Shown: positions 8,669 through 15,922 of the stretch, in pieces
Numbering within the stretch: position 1 is the stretch's first letter
Layout of the letters: each line of letters begins with the position of its first letter
Source of the DNA: CAG-791 sp045117315
Lineage (GTDB): Bacteria > Bacillota > Clostridia > Lachnospirales > Lachnospiraceae
Assembly (NCBI GenBank): GCA_045117315.1
Contig: JBGUNJ010000050.1
Location: 1-29,601 of the forward strand
Direction of reading: 5' to 3'
Length of the DNA stretch: 29,601 nucleotides
Translations under genes and position numbers: made by a program
Notes under the pieces: generated by a model
The model's database searches: none
The model's input: only the letters and a program-made list of their open reading frames with translations
What the model was told of the DNA's origin: nothing

Positions 8669-8698
8669 ATTATACATTTTATACATTTTTAATGTCAA
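8669..8698 (-). promoter_or_regulatory. Sigma-70-type promoter of the mannose PTS operon
   Basis: On the minus strand a perfect TTGACA (8698-8693), an 18-base spacer and a perfect TATAAT (8674-8669). The spacer holds two ATGTATAA-like half repeats (ATGTATAAAATGTATAAT) that could be an operator or just A/T bias. The implied leader is about 140 nt. No clear catabolite-repression site was recognised. Confidence 0.72.
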
Positions 8699-8957
8699 TA
8701 TAATCTTGTTTTTATAAAATAAGACAATACATCTTGAGAAAACCCGGGGCCGGCAGCTGTTTTGAGGAGCTTTTGGCCTAAAAAATAAGAAATGTATAAA
8801 AATCCACCCGAAGGTAAAATACGGATGTGAAATAAATTGTATGTTTCAATAAATTTGCTTAACCATATCCTTCTCTTTGCAAAGGGAAAGCTGTTCCGCT
8901 GATTTTTGACCAGGACAGTCAACATACAGCTTTCATATTAAATCATACATTCAAGTG
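8699..8957. other. Gene-free AT-rich stretch upstream of the PTS promoter
   Basis: The 8524-9150 interval has no convincing gene. Besides the promoter, repeat copy B and a terminator, this part is AT-rich compared with its neighbours and contains only a 76-codon minus-strand open frame (8695-8925) with no ribosome binding site or recognisable domain. It may hold activator sites for the PTS promoter, but none could be identified. Confidence 0.4.
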
Positions 8958-8980
8958 TTACGGGCCGCGTCAATAATGTA

Positions 8981-9060
8981 GAGGAGGCCACGCCGCTATC
9001 TGCCTCCGACAGGACAGCGTCCGAAGCAAGGCGGAAAATACATTACCCTACCGTGTCATA
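8981..9060 (-). repeat. Dispersed intergenic repeat, copy B
   Basis: Second copy of the dispersed repeat. On the minus strand it starts directly after a terminator T-tract with ATGACACGGTAGGGTAATG, then TATTTTCCGCCTTGC, then a diverged G-rich part ending GGCGTGGCCTCCTC. The palindromic core is partly decayed here. A related fragment ACGGGCCGCGTCAATAA occurs just beyond it on the plus strand at 8960-8976, possibly a second end. Confidence 0.62.
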
Positions 9061-9100
9061 AAAAAACATCTGGTCCTGCTTCCGGACCAGATGTTTTTTA
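9060..9100. terminator. Bidirectional intrinsic terminator after the anti-sigma gene
   Basis: An 11-bp perfect stem (ACATCTGGTCC at 9066-9076 with GGACCAGATGT at 9084-9094) with A-runs on the left and T-runs on the right, so it can work on either strand. On the minus strand it follows the anti-sigma gene by about 50 bases and is followed by seven T, then directly by repeat copy B. Confidence 0.92.
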
Positions 9101-9150
9101 AAGCTTTACCATTATTGTGTAATTGGAATATTGTGTAATTTGAATATATC

Positions 9151-10317
9151 TTATTTTGACAGAAGGGGATCTGTGATCTCCTGCGGTATTATAAACTCCA
9201 CTGCTCCCATGTACAGCGGCGCTACTTCCTCAACGTCAAAGCATATTACAAGATTTCCGTCTTCATTGATATAATAATCCTGATCGGGTCTGATAGATTT
9301 GAAATCTGTTTCCGGATTCTCAGAGGAATCCAGACTGTATTGAACGTAGGAATCCTCTTCCATCTCTTTTCTCATCTGTTCTTTAATATTTTCACTCAGA
9401 GGGGTGATATAATCGACATCTTTTCCGAACAGACTCCTGAGGGGCAGACTATTGCCTGTCGACTTATCGAACACAAAATGATTGGTCTGCAGATAATTAT
9501 CATCCTCTTCCGTACAGGAAGTTACACTGATGCTGAGCAGGTCATCAGTTTCCGCTGCGACTTCATGCACGAAGCGAAGGGATTCATATCCTGTTTCATC
9601 AGAGATATATTTTTCAAAATCCGAGATCCTGGCCTGTGCTTTGTCTCTGACATCTTCACTCAGATCCGCCTCGGAAAGTACTGCCTGTAGGGACAGGGAT
9701 TCTTCAGAATAAGACGAGGATTCATCCGTTGTATCTGACAAATCGGGATTCCCCATCATAATGGCTGTTCCTGTAGCTTCTTTCGCAGCAGCAGAGTTTT
9801 GTCTCGAAGTATTTTTCTGATCTTCAGTAACAGTTTTTTCATATTCCCCGGGACTCATCGCGTAGGATTCACTCTCGTCATAAGCCTCTTGTGCCTCATA
9901 AGCAGAACTCTCTTCCGGCGGCACCATTTCAGGATTTTCGGATCCCATCGTAAGAACACCTGAATCTGTAGACCTGCTGTCTGAAGCCATTTCCATGGCA
10001 GGCGGCTTGCGGAAAGTCACGAGGCTGAAATAACGGTTCAGAAGAGGAACATCGCTGAAAACTGAAGTGAGACCCGGCAGCAGATTGGGCAGGATGATGG
10101 AGACACATACGAGCGCCGCGACAGCAGTGCTCCAGCGGGGGAGCTTTCTCAGCTTTCTCCCTGCTGCGTTTCTGTGGTGGGTGGTTCTGTTACTCTGTGA
10201 AGAGGAGGCCGGCTCAGCTGCCGTCTGCTCCGGGGCTGCTGTAAAAGGGAGTGCCGCTTCTTCAATATAGCGGTCCCTGATTTCGCCCATCGCTTCCAGC
10301 AAGTCATATTTATCCAT
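9151..10317 (-). CDS. RsiV-like anti-sigma factor (DUF3298 domain)
   Basis: A 388-residue membrane protein. Residues 1-60 form a cytoplasmic, partly basic region, a single membrane helix spans about 62-85 (STAVAALVCVSIILPNLL), and a long extracytoplasmic part follows: an acidic Ser/Glu-rich linker to about 215 and then a DUF3298-type domain. That domain's end, YYINEDGNLVICFDVEEVAPLYMGAVEFIIP, matches the lysozyme-sensing anti-sigma RsiV of Bacillus. It should hold the sigma factor encoded just upstream inactive until an envelope signal triggers its cleavage. ATG 10317 overlaps the sigma gene's TGA by one base, with GAGGAG eight bases upstream; a GTG one codon earlier is possible. The signal for this homologue is unknown. 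Confidence 0.85.
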   Translation of the reverse strand: MDKYDLLEAMGEIRDRYIEEAALPFTAAPEQTAAEPASSSQSNRTTHHRNAAGRKLRKLPRWSTAVAALVCVSIILPNLLPGLTSVFSDVPLLNRYFSLVTFRKPPAMEMASDSRSTDSGVLTMGSENPEMVPPEESSAYEAQEAYDESESYAMSPGEYEKTVTEDQKNTSRQNSAAAKEATGTAIMMGNPDLSDTTDESSSYSEESLSLQAVLSEADLSEDVRDKAQARISDFEKYISDETGYESLRFVHEVAAETDDLLSISVTSCTEEDDNYLQTNHFVFDKSTGNSLPLRSLFGKDVDYITPLSENIKEQMRKEMEEDSYVQYSLDSSENPETDFKSIRPDQDYYINEDGNLVICFDVEEVAPLYMGAVEFIIPQEITDPLLSK

Positions 10318-10877
10318 CACATTAACTCCTCCTCTTCCAGAATTTTTTGAAGGGAGCGTCTCATTCTCATAAGAGTCACCTTGACATCACTCTGACCTAT
10401 ACCATACATCTGCGAGATTTCGGCTATGGAGTCAAAATAAAAAAAACGTCTCACAAAAATTTTTCTCTGCTTTTCCGAAACAGTATCCAGATACCCGTTG
10501 ATCGCTTCTGCCAGAATGCGGCGGTCAATAGCCTGCGATACGTTGTCGTTAGACACGGGAATACACTCTCCGAGCTCGTCAAGAGACTCCGAAAGTCTGT
10601 CACCGGTTCTTTTCTTGGCATACTTTGCCCGGTATTTGGAAATTGCCTGATTTCTGGTGATTTTTGCCAGAAAAGCGCTCAGACAGGCAGGCCGGGCAGG
10701 GGGAATACTGTTCCATGCGCCCAGCCAGGTGTCATTCAGACATTCCTGAACATCTTCTTCATCGCCCAGTATATTGAAAGCTATAGTCCGGCAGTATCTG
10801 CCGTAGGTGATCTCAGTCTCCCGGATCGCGCTCTCGTCTCTTTTCCAGAAGAGATCGATAATCTTGTTATCTTCCAT
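10317..10877 (-). CDS. ECF RNA polymerase sigma factor (SigV-like)
   Basis: A 186-residue extracytoplasmic-function sigma factor. Region 2 is visible at about 12-80 (FNILGDEEDVQECLNDTWLGAWNSIPP, then FLAKITRNQAISKYR). Region 4 is at about 125-180, with EKQRKIFVRRFFYFDSIAEISQMYGIGQSDVKVTLMRMRRSLQ as the helix-turn-helix that reads the -35 element. It is translationally coupled to the anti-sigma gene downstream, the standard arrangement for this regulator pair. GAGG lies only about four bases before the ATG, a tight spacing. A candidate self-recognised promoter lies at 10957-10982. Its regulon cannot be read from this window. Confidence 0.92.
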   Translation of the reverse strand: MEDNKIIDLFWKRDESAIRETEITYGRYCRTIAFNILGDEEDVQECLNDTWLGAWNSIPPARPACLSAFLAKITRNQAISKYRAKYAKKRTGDRLSESLDELGECIPVSNDNVSQAIDRRILAEAINGYLDTVSEKQRKIFVRRFFYFDSIAEISQMYGIGQSDVKVTLMRMRRSLQKILEEEELM

Positions 10878-10956
10878 AAGGCCTCATTTCGACATAAGCG
10901 AGGCGGTCTGTACCTTCAAAGGCGCGGAAGTTCAAACATGCGCTCTTAAAAATAAA

Positions 10957-10982
10957 AACGCTTTACTCCTCTGTGAGGTTAC
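10957..10982 (-). promoter_or_regulatory. Candidate ECF-type autoregulatory promoter
   Basis: On the minus strand GTAACC (10982-10977), 16 bases, then CGTT (10960-10957), similar to the AAC/CGT pattern of ECF sigma promoters, 80-105 bases before the sigma gene. It lies just past the stop codon of the metallo-beta-lactamase gene. Positive autoregulation is common in this class. Pattern match by eye only. Confidence 0.4.
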
Positions 10983-10990
10983 GCCTGCGC

Positions 10991-12103
10991 TTATTTTTCC
11001 GTCGATACATTAAAATCTTCATTCCCGTTTCCTGTGATCGTGATCGTTCCGTTCTCTGAAGACCTGTAGACATCCACTTCGGATTCATCCAGCATCTTGA
11101 GCACTTTTTTTGCGGCGTGTTTATCCGTGCTGTCAGTGATCACAGTGATTTTGGGAGAGACATTGCTGACAAAATCAGATGCGTTGCTCTCTTTTTTTCC
11201 GTGATGAGGATATTTTAGAACATCGTATTCCTGCTGATTGGTCTCCAGCCAGGCATCGATCGCCTCCTCCTCTATATCCCCGGGAAGCAGCCACTGATCG
11301 TTTCCGCAGAAGACTTCTACGATCAGTGAAGCGTCGTTGTCATTTGTGATAACCGGGTCATAAGCGACCAGTGCGGGATGTACTTTAAAATCTGCTCCAT
11401 CCGCATCAAATTCCTCTGTGGATGCTACCCGCGTATGGGGGAGATTTTCCGAATCGATGAGTTTCATCAGATCCCCGCATTTGTCAGGCTTACCGTCATA
11501 ATCCGGCAGATAGATCATGTTTACGGGGATCGCGGATGCGATCCCGGCAGCACCGCCAACATGATCTTTATCGTAGTGGGTGATGATCAGGGCATCAAGA
11601 GATTCCACATCTCTTTTTCTAAGTTCTTTGAGAATGTCTTCGGACGTCTCCTTATAACCGGCATCAACCATCACATGACTGTCTCCGCAGGTAAAAAGTA
11701 TACAATCCCCTTTTCCCACATCAAAAAAGACTGCCTCCACTGTGGTGTCTGACGATCTGTCCGGGGATGTCTGCCCGGACTCTTCTGTCTTGCTGTTTCC
11801 GGACTGCCCCCCGCTGTCCGATGAAGAAGCCGCGGGACGGACAGAGTCTTTTTCGGAGGCTGTTTTCTTTTTATCCTTTTTTGAGCACCCTGTGATTAAG
11901 AGAGCAGCACTGAGCAGGCAGCACAAAAGAACTGCACAAATTCTCCGCGGCAGACAGAAAGGCCTCTTTTGAGTCCGGAAGCAGTGCCCGGAGTGTTCAG
12001 GCGGGTCTGAGATAAGAGGCGGATTATACCTCGCCCCGGTATTACTTTCATGCTCCTCAGATGGCAGCTGATATTTTACGTCATTCTGCAGTATATTTTT
12101 CAT
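10991..12103 (-). CDS. ComEC-like metallo-beta-lactamase-fold lipoprotein
   Basis: A 370-residue protein with a hydrophobic segment and lipobox at about 55-73 (SAALLITGC, Cys73), a Ser/Lys-rich linker to about 120, then a metallo-hydrolase domain. The metal-binding motif is THYDKDHVGG (His176, Asp178, Asp180, His181), with AVFFDVGKGDCILFTCG upstream and PHHGKKESNASDF near residue 310. This is the pattern of the detached ComEC C-terminal domain, which degrades one DNA strand during uptake in ComEC proteins; many stand-alone homologues have no known substrate. The 50-residue stretch before the signal segment is unusually long and the ATG at 12103 has a poor binding site, so the real start may be an alternative codon nearer the hydrophobic core. 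It lies just upstream of the sigma/anti-sigma pair. Confidence 0.8.
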   Translation of the reverse strand: MKNILQNDVKYQLPSEEHESNTGARYNPPLISDPPEHSGHCFRTQKRPFCLPRRICAVLLCCLLSAALLITGCSKKDKKKTASEKDSVRPAASSSDSGGQSGNSKTEESGQTSPDRSSDTTVEAVFFDVGKGDCILFTCGDSHVMVDAGYKETSEDILKELRKRDVESLDALIITHYDKDHVGGAAGIASAIPVNMIYLPDYDGKPDKCGDLMKLIDSENLPHTRVASTEEFDADGADFKVHPALVAYDPVITNDNDASLIVEVFCGNDQWLLPGDIEEEAIDAWLETNQQEYDVLKYPHHGKKESNASDFVSNVSPKITVITDSTDKHAAKKVLKMLDESEVDVYRSSENGTITITGNGNEDFNVSTEK

Positions 12104-12242
12104 TCCAGTGGCTATGACCTCGCGTATAAAAATTCATATGATGAAAGCTTTCTGCGCGCCGTTTCGCGCCTGCCGCGCTCACGCAAACCACACAGCGGCT
12201 TGTGACCGCCGCACATACGGAACCCGATTTGCGGCATTATTT

Positions 12243-12259
12243 ACCTTATGCAATAAGGT
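12243..12259. promoter_or_regulatory. Perfect inverted repeat upstream of the lipoprotein gene
   Basis: ACCTTAT, three bases, ATAAGGT: a perfect 7-bp dyad in the AT-rich leader region about 140 bases before the 12103 start. It could be an operator. On the minus strand TATAAT lies just upstream of it. No binding family is assigned. Confidence 0.35.
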
Positions 12260-12360
12260 TTAGTACACATTATAAATCCTTTATAACAATTCGTCATTAA
12301 AAATTAATCAAAGGAGTGTATGACTTTTGAAAATCTGTTACAGTACAGACCGGCTCGAAA

Positions 12361-12521
12361 CTCGAGGCGTTTTTCGCGGCTTTTTCGCGAAAAACCCGAG
12401 TTGTATGGCGTTTGGCGGCGCGTAAGCGCATTGGAATCGCCAAACGCGTCGTTACATGTCCACGCCTTCGATAGGGCGTGTAACGTCTGTTTTTCGTCTG
12501 TTTTACATCTGTTTCGCGTCT
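12361..12521 (-). other. Hairpin cluster and 11-bp repeats downstream of cobQ
   Basis: The 464-bp gap 12104-12567 has no convincing gene but holds three successive stem-loops: 12361-12400 (9-bp TTTTTCGCG stem plus a CTCG/CGAG base), 12408-12447 (10-bp GCGTTTGGCG stem with an inner GCGC-GTAA-GCGC hairpin) and 12461-12480 (CACGCC/GGCGTG, the third copy of the small palindrome). Next to them, 12484-12521 is a run of 11-bp direct repeats (CGTCTGTTTTT, CGTCTGTTTTA, CATCTGTTTCG, CGTCT). On the minus strand this follows the cobQ stop and may act as a 3' end or a structured RNA. An 80-codon plus-strand frame overlaps it but is not credible. Confidence 0.5.
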
Positions 12522-12567
12522 CCCGGAACGTTTGTTGTCACCCGGGAAAAATCCCGTCCTGAAAGGC

Positions 12568-14166
12568 TTACGCGACCGGATTTCCGCCTCCCTGCTCCAG
12601 GATCCCGTAGATTTTTTTCATATCCAGATATCTGCGCATGGTGTCCGCCAGAATGTCGTACTGGGTCTCTTTATAGGTCCTGCTGTCCGTTTCCTGCACG
12701 GTCTTTTCGGCCTCTTCCGGGCAAGTCCGGAGCGTCACCCCTTTGTGGTCCGCCAGGATTTCCACAATTCTTCGGGCAATGCAGGGAGCATCGAAAACGC
12801 CGTGTATATAAGTGCCGTATATGTTTCCGCAGGCAGTTCCGTCCGGGGATTCAATTCCGGTGCGCTGTTCTTTGATGACGCTGAAAGAGTCCCCGCCGGG
12901 GCTTCCGCAGGGAAGATCGGCGATTGTTTTTCCACCGGATCCGTTCTGAGTTGTGCGGCCCATGTGGATCTCATAGCCCTCGATTTCCATGCCGGCCAGT
13001 TCCTTGAAGATTCCGGGCAGTTCCGCGATTCTGCCGCTCACGCGGGTGCGCCGCTTCTCTTTTGAAAAAACAGTCTCTGTCTCCAGAAAACCCAGTCCTT
13101 CTGCGCTGCCTCCCTCTTCGGTCCCTTCCGGGTCCGAGATCGCGCAGCCCAGCATCTGGTAGCCTCCGCAGACGCCGAAAACCGGGCATCCCTGCCCGCG
13201 CAGTTCATCTATGGCCGCTGCCATGCCGGTCTCTTTGAGCCAGCGCAGGTCCGCCATGGTGTTCTTGGTCCCCGGCAGAATGATCATGTCCGGATTGCCC
13301 AGGGCGCGGGGCTTTGAGACATAGCGCAGATCCGCTTCCTGAATTCGGGAAAAAACATTGAAATCCGTAAAATTGGACAGGTGGGGCAGGCGGATGACCA
13401 CGATCTCCACAGGCTTCCCCGCCGGAGGGCGGTTGGTCTGAGAGAGCTGGGGCGAGAGGGAATCCTCGTCGTCTATGTCCAGCTGCATAAAGGGGATCAC
13501 GCCGACCACAGGTACGCCGCCCCGTTCCTCCAGCATGACAATGCCGGGATCCAGAATGGTCTTGTCCCCGCGGAATTTGTTGATGATAAAGCCCTTGAGC
13601 AGGGCCTGTTCGTCCGGCTCCAGCAGCATATGGGTTCCCAGCAGCTGGGCAAAGACACCGCCGCGGTCAATGTCGCCCGCAAGCAGTACAGGCGCGCCGA
13701 CCGCTTTGGCAAGTCCCATATTTACAATATCGTCTTTCTTCAGATTGATCTCCGCCGGACTCCCCGCTCCCTCGATCACGATGATGTCGTACTCAGCAGC
13801 GAGCGAGTTGTAGGCCTCCAGAACCATGGGCATCAGGCTCTTTTTATAGGCGAAATATTTGCGGGCATCCATATCGCCCAGGACCTCTCCGTTGACGATC
13901 ACCTGGGAGCCCGTATCTGTCGTGGGCTTGAGCAGAATGGGGTTCATCCGCACATCCGGCGCGATGCCAGCCGCCTCCGCCTGCATCACCTGGGCACGGC
14001 CCATCTCCAGTCCGTCCTCCGTGATAAAAGAGTTCAGGGCCATATTCTGGGATTTAAAGGGAGCGACCCGATATCCGTCCTGCCGGAAGATCCTGCACAG
14101 GCCGGCTGCCAGAAGGCTCTTGCCGGCGTTGGACATGGTTCCCTGGATCATGATTGCTTTTGCCAT
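12568..14166 (-). CDS. cobQ: Cobyric acid synthase (adenosylcobyric acid synthase)
   Basis: A 532-residue enzyme that amidates four side chains of adenosylcobyrinic acid a,c-diamide with glutamine and ATP, late in cobamide synthesis. The N-terminal half is the ATP-binding dethiobiotin-synthetase-like domain (IMIQGTMSNAGKS at 6-17, then APFKSQNMALNS and GSPAEINL). The C-terminal half is a class I glutaminase-like domain with nucleophile Cys333 in FGVCGGYQMLG and the catalytic His in YGTYIHGVFD. Length is near the usual 485-510, slightly longer because of a Gly-rich stretch near 420. The ATG at 14166 has GGAG about ten bases upstream. It lies 88 bases after cobT on the same strand, likely in one operon. 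Confidence 0.97.
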   Translation of the reverse strand: MAKAIMIQGTMSNAGKSLLAAGLCRIFRQDGYRVAPFKSQNMALNSFITEDGLEMGRAQVMQAEAAGIAPDVRMNPILLKPTTDTGSQVIVNGEVLGDMDARKYFAYKKSLMPMVLEAYNSLAAEYDIIVIEGAGSPAEINLKKDDIVNMGLAKAVGAPVLLAGDIDRGGVFAQLLGTHMLLEPDEQALLKGFIINKFRGDKTILDPGIVMLEERGGVPVVGVIPFMQLDIDDEDSLSPQLSQTNRPPAGKPVEIVVIRLPHLSNFTDFNVFSRIQEADLRYVSKPRALGNPDMIILPGTKNTMADLRWLKETGMAAAIDELRGQGCPVFGVCGGYQMLGCAISDPEGTEEGGSAEGLGFLETETVFSKEKRRTRVSGRIAELPGIFKELAGMEIEGYEIHMGRTTQNGSGGKTIADLPCGSPGGDSFSVIKEQRTGIESPDGTACGNIYGTYIHGVFDAPCIARRIVEILADHKGVTLRTCPEEAEKTVQETDSRTYKETQYDILADTMRRYLDMKKIYGILEQGGGNPVA

Positions 14167-14254
14167 AAAGTATGTTCTCCAAAATCTGTTTCGCGGACAT
14201 TCCCCGCCCGTCAGTTTTCGCGGATAATTCCGGCAAGCTGCTTTTTTCCGGGCA

Positions 14255-15565
14255 CTACTGTTTCTGCATGGCGCGCAGTTCTGTCAGGTATCCGTCGTCG
14301 ATCCTCGCCTGTTCGAAGGTAGCCATTTCATTCATCAGGGCGCAGGATGCCTCCAGAATCTGAAATGCCAGAGGACACCCGCTGCCCTCACCCAGTCTCA
14401 TGTTCATGTGCAGCCAGGGATCCAGGTCAAGCTCCTGTGCGGCACGCATATATCCGATTTCATCCGAGACATGGGAGGGGAACATGAAATCTCTGGAAAA
14501 ACCGCACAGCCGCTGGGCGCAGAGCGCCGCGACAATGGAAATAAATCCGTCGATCACCACAGGGATTCTATAGATGGCGGCTCCCAGGAAAACTCCGCAC
14601 ATGCCGGCGATATCCAGTCCCCCGACCTTTGCGATCACGTCGATGGGGTCCGGAGCGATATGGGAATCCGCGCTTTTGTCTTCCGCATTCACCTTGCTGC
14701 AGGAACTCTTCAGTCCGTGTATTTCCAGGGCCCGGGCGATCACTTTTTTCTTTTTTTCGAATGCGGCGTCAGTGAGGCCGCCGCCCCGGCCGGTGACGTC
14801 CTCTACCGCGAGGTCCGTCAGTGCAGCCAGCACCGCGGAGGAAGTCGTCGTATTTCCGATTCCCATTTCGCCGACTCCGATCACATCGATTCCGTCCTCA
14901 CAGGCCTGCCCGGCGCGCTCGATTCCGACCATTATTGCCTTCACAGCCTCCTGACGGGTCATGGCGGCTTCCCTGACCAGATTTCCGGTTCCGCGGCGGA
15001 TCCGGCGCTGCAGGATTCCGCATCCCTCCTCTTCATAGGGAGTGGCGATCCCGATATCGACTACCTCGACTTCATTTCCGAAATGCGCTGCCAGTGAGGA
15101 CATTCCGGTGAGGTACCTGGTCATATTCAAGGCCTGGGCGAGCGTGACGATCTGCGGTGTGGAGGAGACTCCCTCTTCCACGACGCCATTGTCCGCGCAC
15201 ATGACGATGATCCGCCTCCGGTCCAGAGTGTTTTTCACTTTTCCTGTGATGCCGGCTAGCTGAACTGCCGCGTCTGTGAGTTTTCCCAGACTTCCGGGCG
15301 GTGCCGCCAGGGACTGCACATAGTCCTCCGCCGCGCGCGCCGCATCCAAATCCGCTCCCCGGATTTCTTCTATCCGCTCTCTGAGTTTTTCTTCCGGGTC
15401 TGTTTTCATTTTTTCCGTATCTGTTTTCATTTCTTCTGAACCCGCTTTTATCTCTTCCACATCTATTATGCTCTCTTCTGAACCTGTTTTTATTTCTTCC
15501 GGGCTTTTTCTCATTTCTTCTGAGTCTGCTCTCATTTTCTCCGGGTCTTTTCTCTTTTTTACCAT
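14255..15565 (-). CDS. cobT: Nicotinate-nucleotide--dimethylbenzimidazole phosphoribosyltransferase with repeat-derived N-terminus
   Basis: CobT activates the lower-ligand base for cobamide assembly by forming alpha-ribazole phosphate. The conserved part starts LRERIEEIRGADLDAARAAEDYVQSLAAPPGSLGKL and includes IIVMCADNGVVEEGVSSTP, VGEMGIGNTTTSSAV, GRGGGLTDAAFEKK, VIDGFISIVAALCA, and the C-terminal MRLGEGSGCPLAFQ with the expected catalytic Glu. It is preceded in frame by about seven heptapeptide repeats (pattern near DPEEMKT) from a 21-bp tandem array, unlike any CobT I know. The start is uncertain: ATG 15565 (listed) gives 436 residues but has a weak site, and ATG 15409, just before the conserved region, gives 384 residues, nearer the family's 350. 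Several repeats place a GAAGAA or GGAG before an ATG. Confidence 0.9.
   Translation of the reverse strand: MVKKRKDPEKMRADSEEMRKSPEEIKTGSEESIIDVEEIKAGSEEMKTDTEKMKTDPEEKLRERIEEIRGADLDAARAAEDYVQSLAAPPGSLGKLTDAAVQLAGITGKVKNTLDRRRIIVMCADNGVVEEGVSSTPQIVTLAQALNMTRYLTGMSSLAAHFGNEVEVVDIGIATPYEEEGCGILQRRIRRGTGNLVREAAMTRQEAVKAIMVGIERAGQACEDGIDVIGVGEMGIGNTTTSSAVLAALTDLAVEDVTGRGGGLTDAAFEKKKKVIARALEIHGLKSSCSKVNAEDKSADSHIAPDPIDVIAKVGGLDIAGMCGVFLGAAIYRIPVVIDGFISIVAALCAQRLCGFSRDFMFPSHVSDEIGYMRAAQELDLDPWLHMNMRLGEGSGCPLAFQILEASCALMNEMATFEQARIDDGYLTELRAMQKQ
15399..15545 (-). repeat. 21-bp tandem repeat, 7 units, in frame with cobT
   Basis: Seven imperfect 21-bp units (plus-strand pattern like TCTGTTTTCATTTCTTCTGAA). 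Because 21 is a multiple of three, they keep the cobT frame and encode charged heptapeptides such as TDPEEMK. Degenerate units continue slightly on both sides. This is either a real N-terminal extension or a repeat-filled leader. Confidence 0.8.
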
Positions 15566-15711
15566 GTTTTTATTCTGCCTTACGCCGCCGGATGATTTCC
15601 AGGTTTTTATCCTGCCTTGCGCCACCGGATGATTTCCAGGTTTTTATCCTGCCTTACGCCGCCGGATGATTTCCAGGTTTTTATCCTGCCTTGCGCCGCC
15701 GGATGATTTTT
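15564..15711 (-). repeat. 37-bp tandem repeat, 4 units, upstream of cobT
   Basis: Four nearly identical 37-bp units (plus-strand core AGGTTTTTATCCTGCCTT then GCGCCGCCGGATGATTTCC), with differences mainly C/T or A/G. 37 is not a multiple of three, so the array is unlikely to be coding. It ends exactly at the ATG at 15565 and lies between the likely cobT promoter and the gene, so it would be part of the leader RNA. Confidence 0.88.
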
Positions 15712-15733
15712 CAAAATTTTTTCAGTAAGAACA

Positions 15734-15742
15734 ATTATATCA
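15734..15742 (-). promoter_or_regulatory. Candidate extended -10 promoter for cobT-cobQ
   Basis: On the minus strand TATAAT (15739-15734) is preceded by TGA, giving the extended -10 pattern TG-N-TATAAT; no good -35 is visible. It lies just before the 37-bp array and, with the plus-strand promoter at 15762, forms a divergent pair. Confidence 0.5.
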
Positions 15743-15761
15743 TGCGTTCGGGATTCTCTTT

Positions 15762-15770
15762 TGCTATAAT
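15762..15770 (+). promoter_or_regulatory. Candidate extended -10 promoter for the CobC-like phosphatase
   Basis: TGCTATAAT on the plus strand, an extended -10 with a perfect TATAAT, about 155 bases before the phosphatase ATG. The leader contains mutually exclusive GC-rich hairpins near 15870-15910 (CTGCGGGC/GCCCGC and CCGCAG/CTGCGG) close to the ribosome binding site. It does not match the cobalamin aptamer. Confidence 0.5.
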
Positions 15771-15922
15771 TTCAGATTTTTTGCACTTTATGTCCAGTTC
15801 CTGATACACTATGTTTGAGGCAGTGTTTGGGGTGCACAACAAAATCATCAAGCCGGCAGAAACTGCACCGGACTGCGGGCTTCTGCCCGCCGCAGAGACT
15901 GCGGGACAGGGAGTTTTTTTGT

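Noticed and set aside
8695..8925. A 76-codon minus-strand frame upstream of the PTS operon
   Set aside because: No binding site or domain, AT-rich sequence, and it overlaps the PTS promoter.
12320..12562. An 80-codon plus-strand frame with AAAGGAG before its ATG
   Set aside because: The ribosome binding site is attractive, but the frame runs through three strong hairpins and direct repeats and its protein looks like no family. Kept as non-coding.
15771..15922. A second cobalamin riboswitch before the CobC-like phosphatase
   Set aside because: The leader has GC-rich hairpins, but none of the conserved aptamer blocks (no B12 box, no CCCGC-CUACUGU core).
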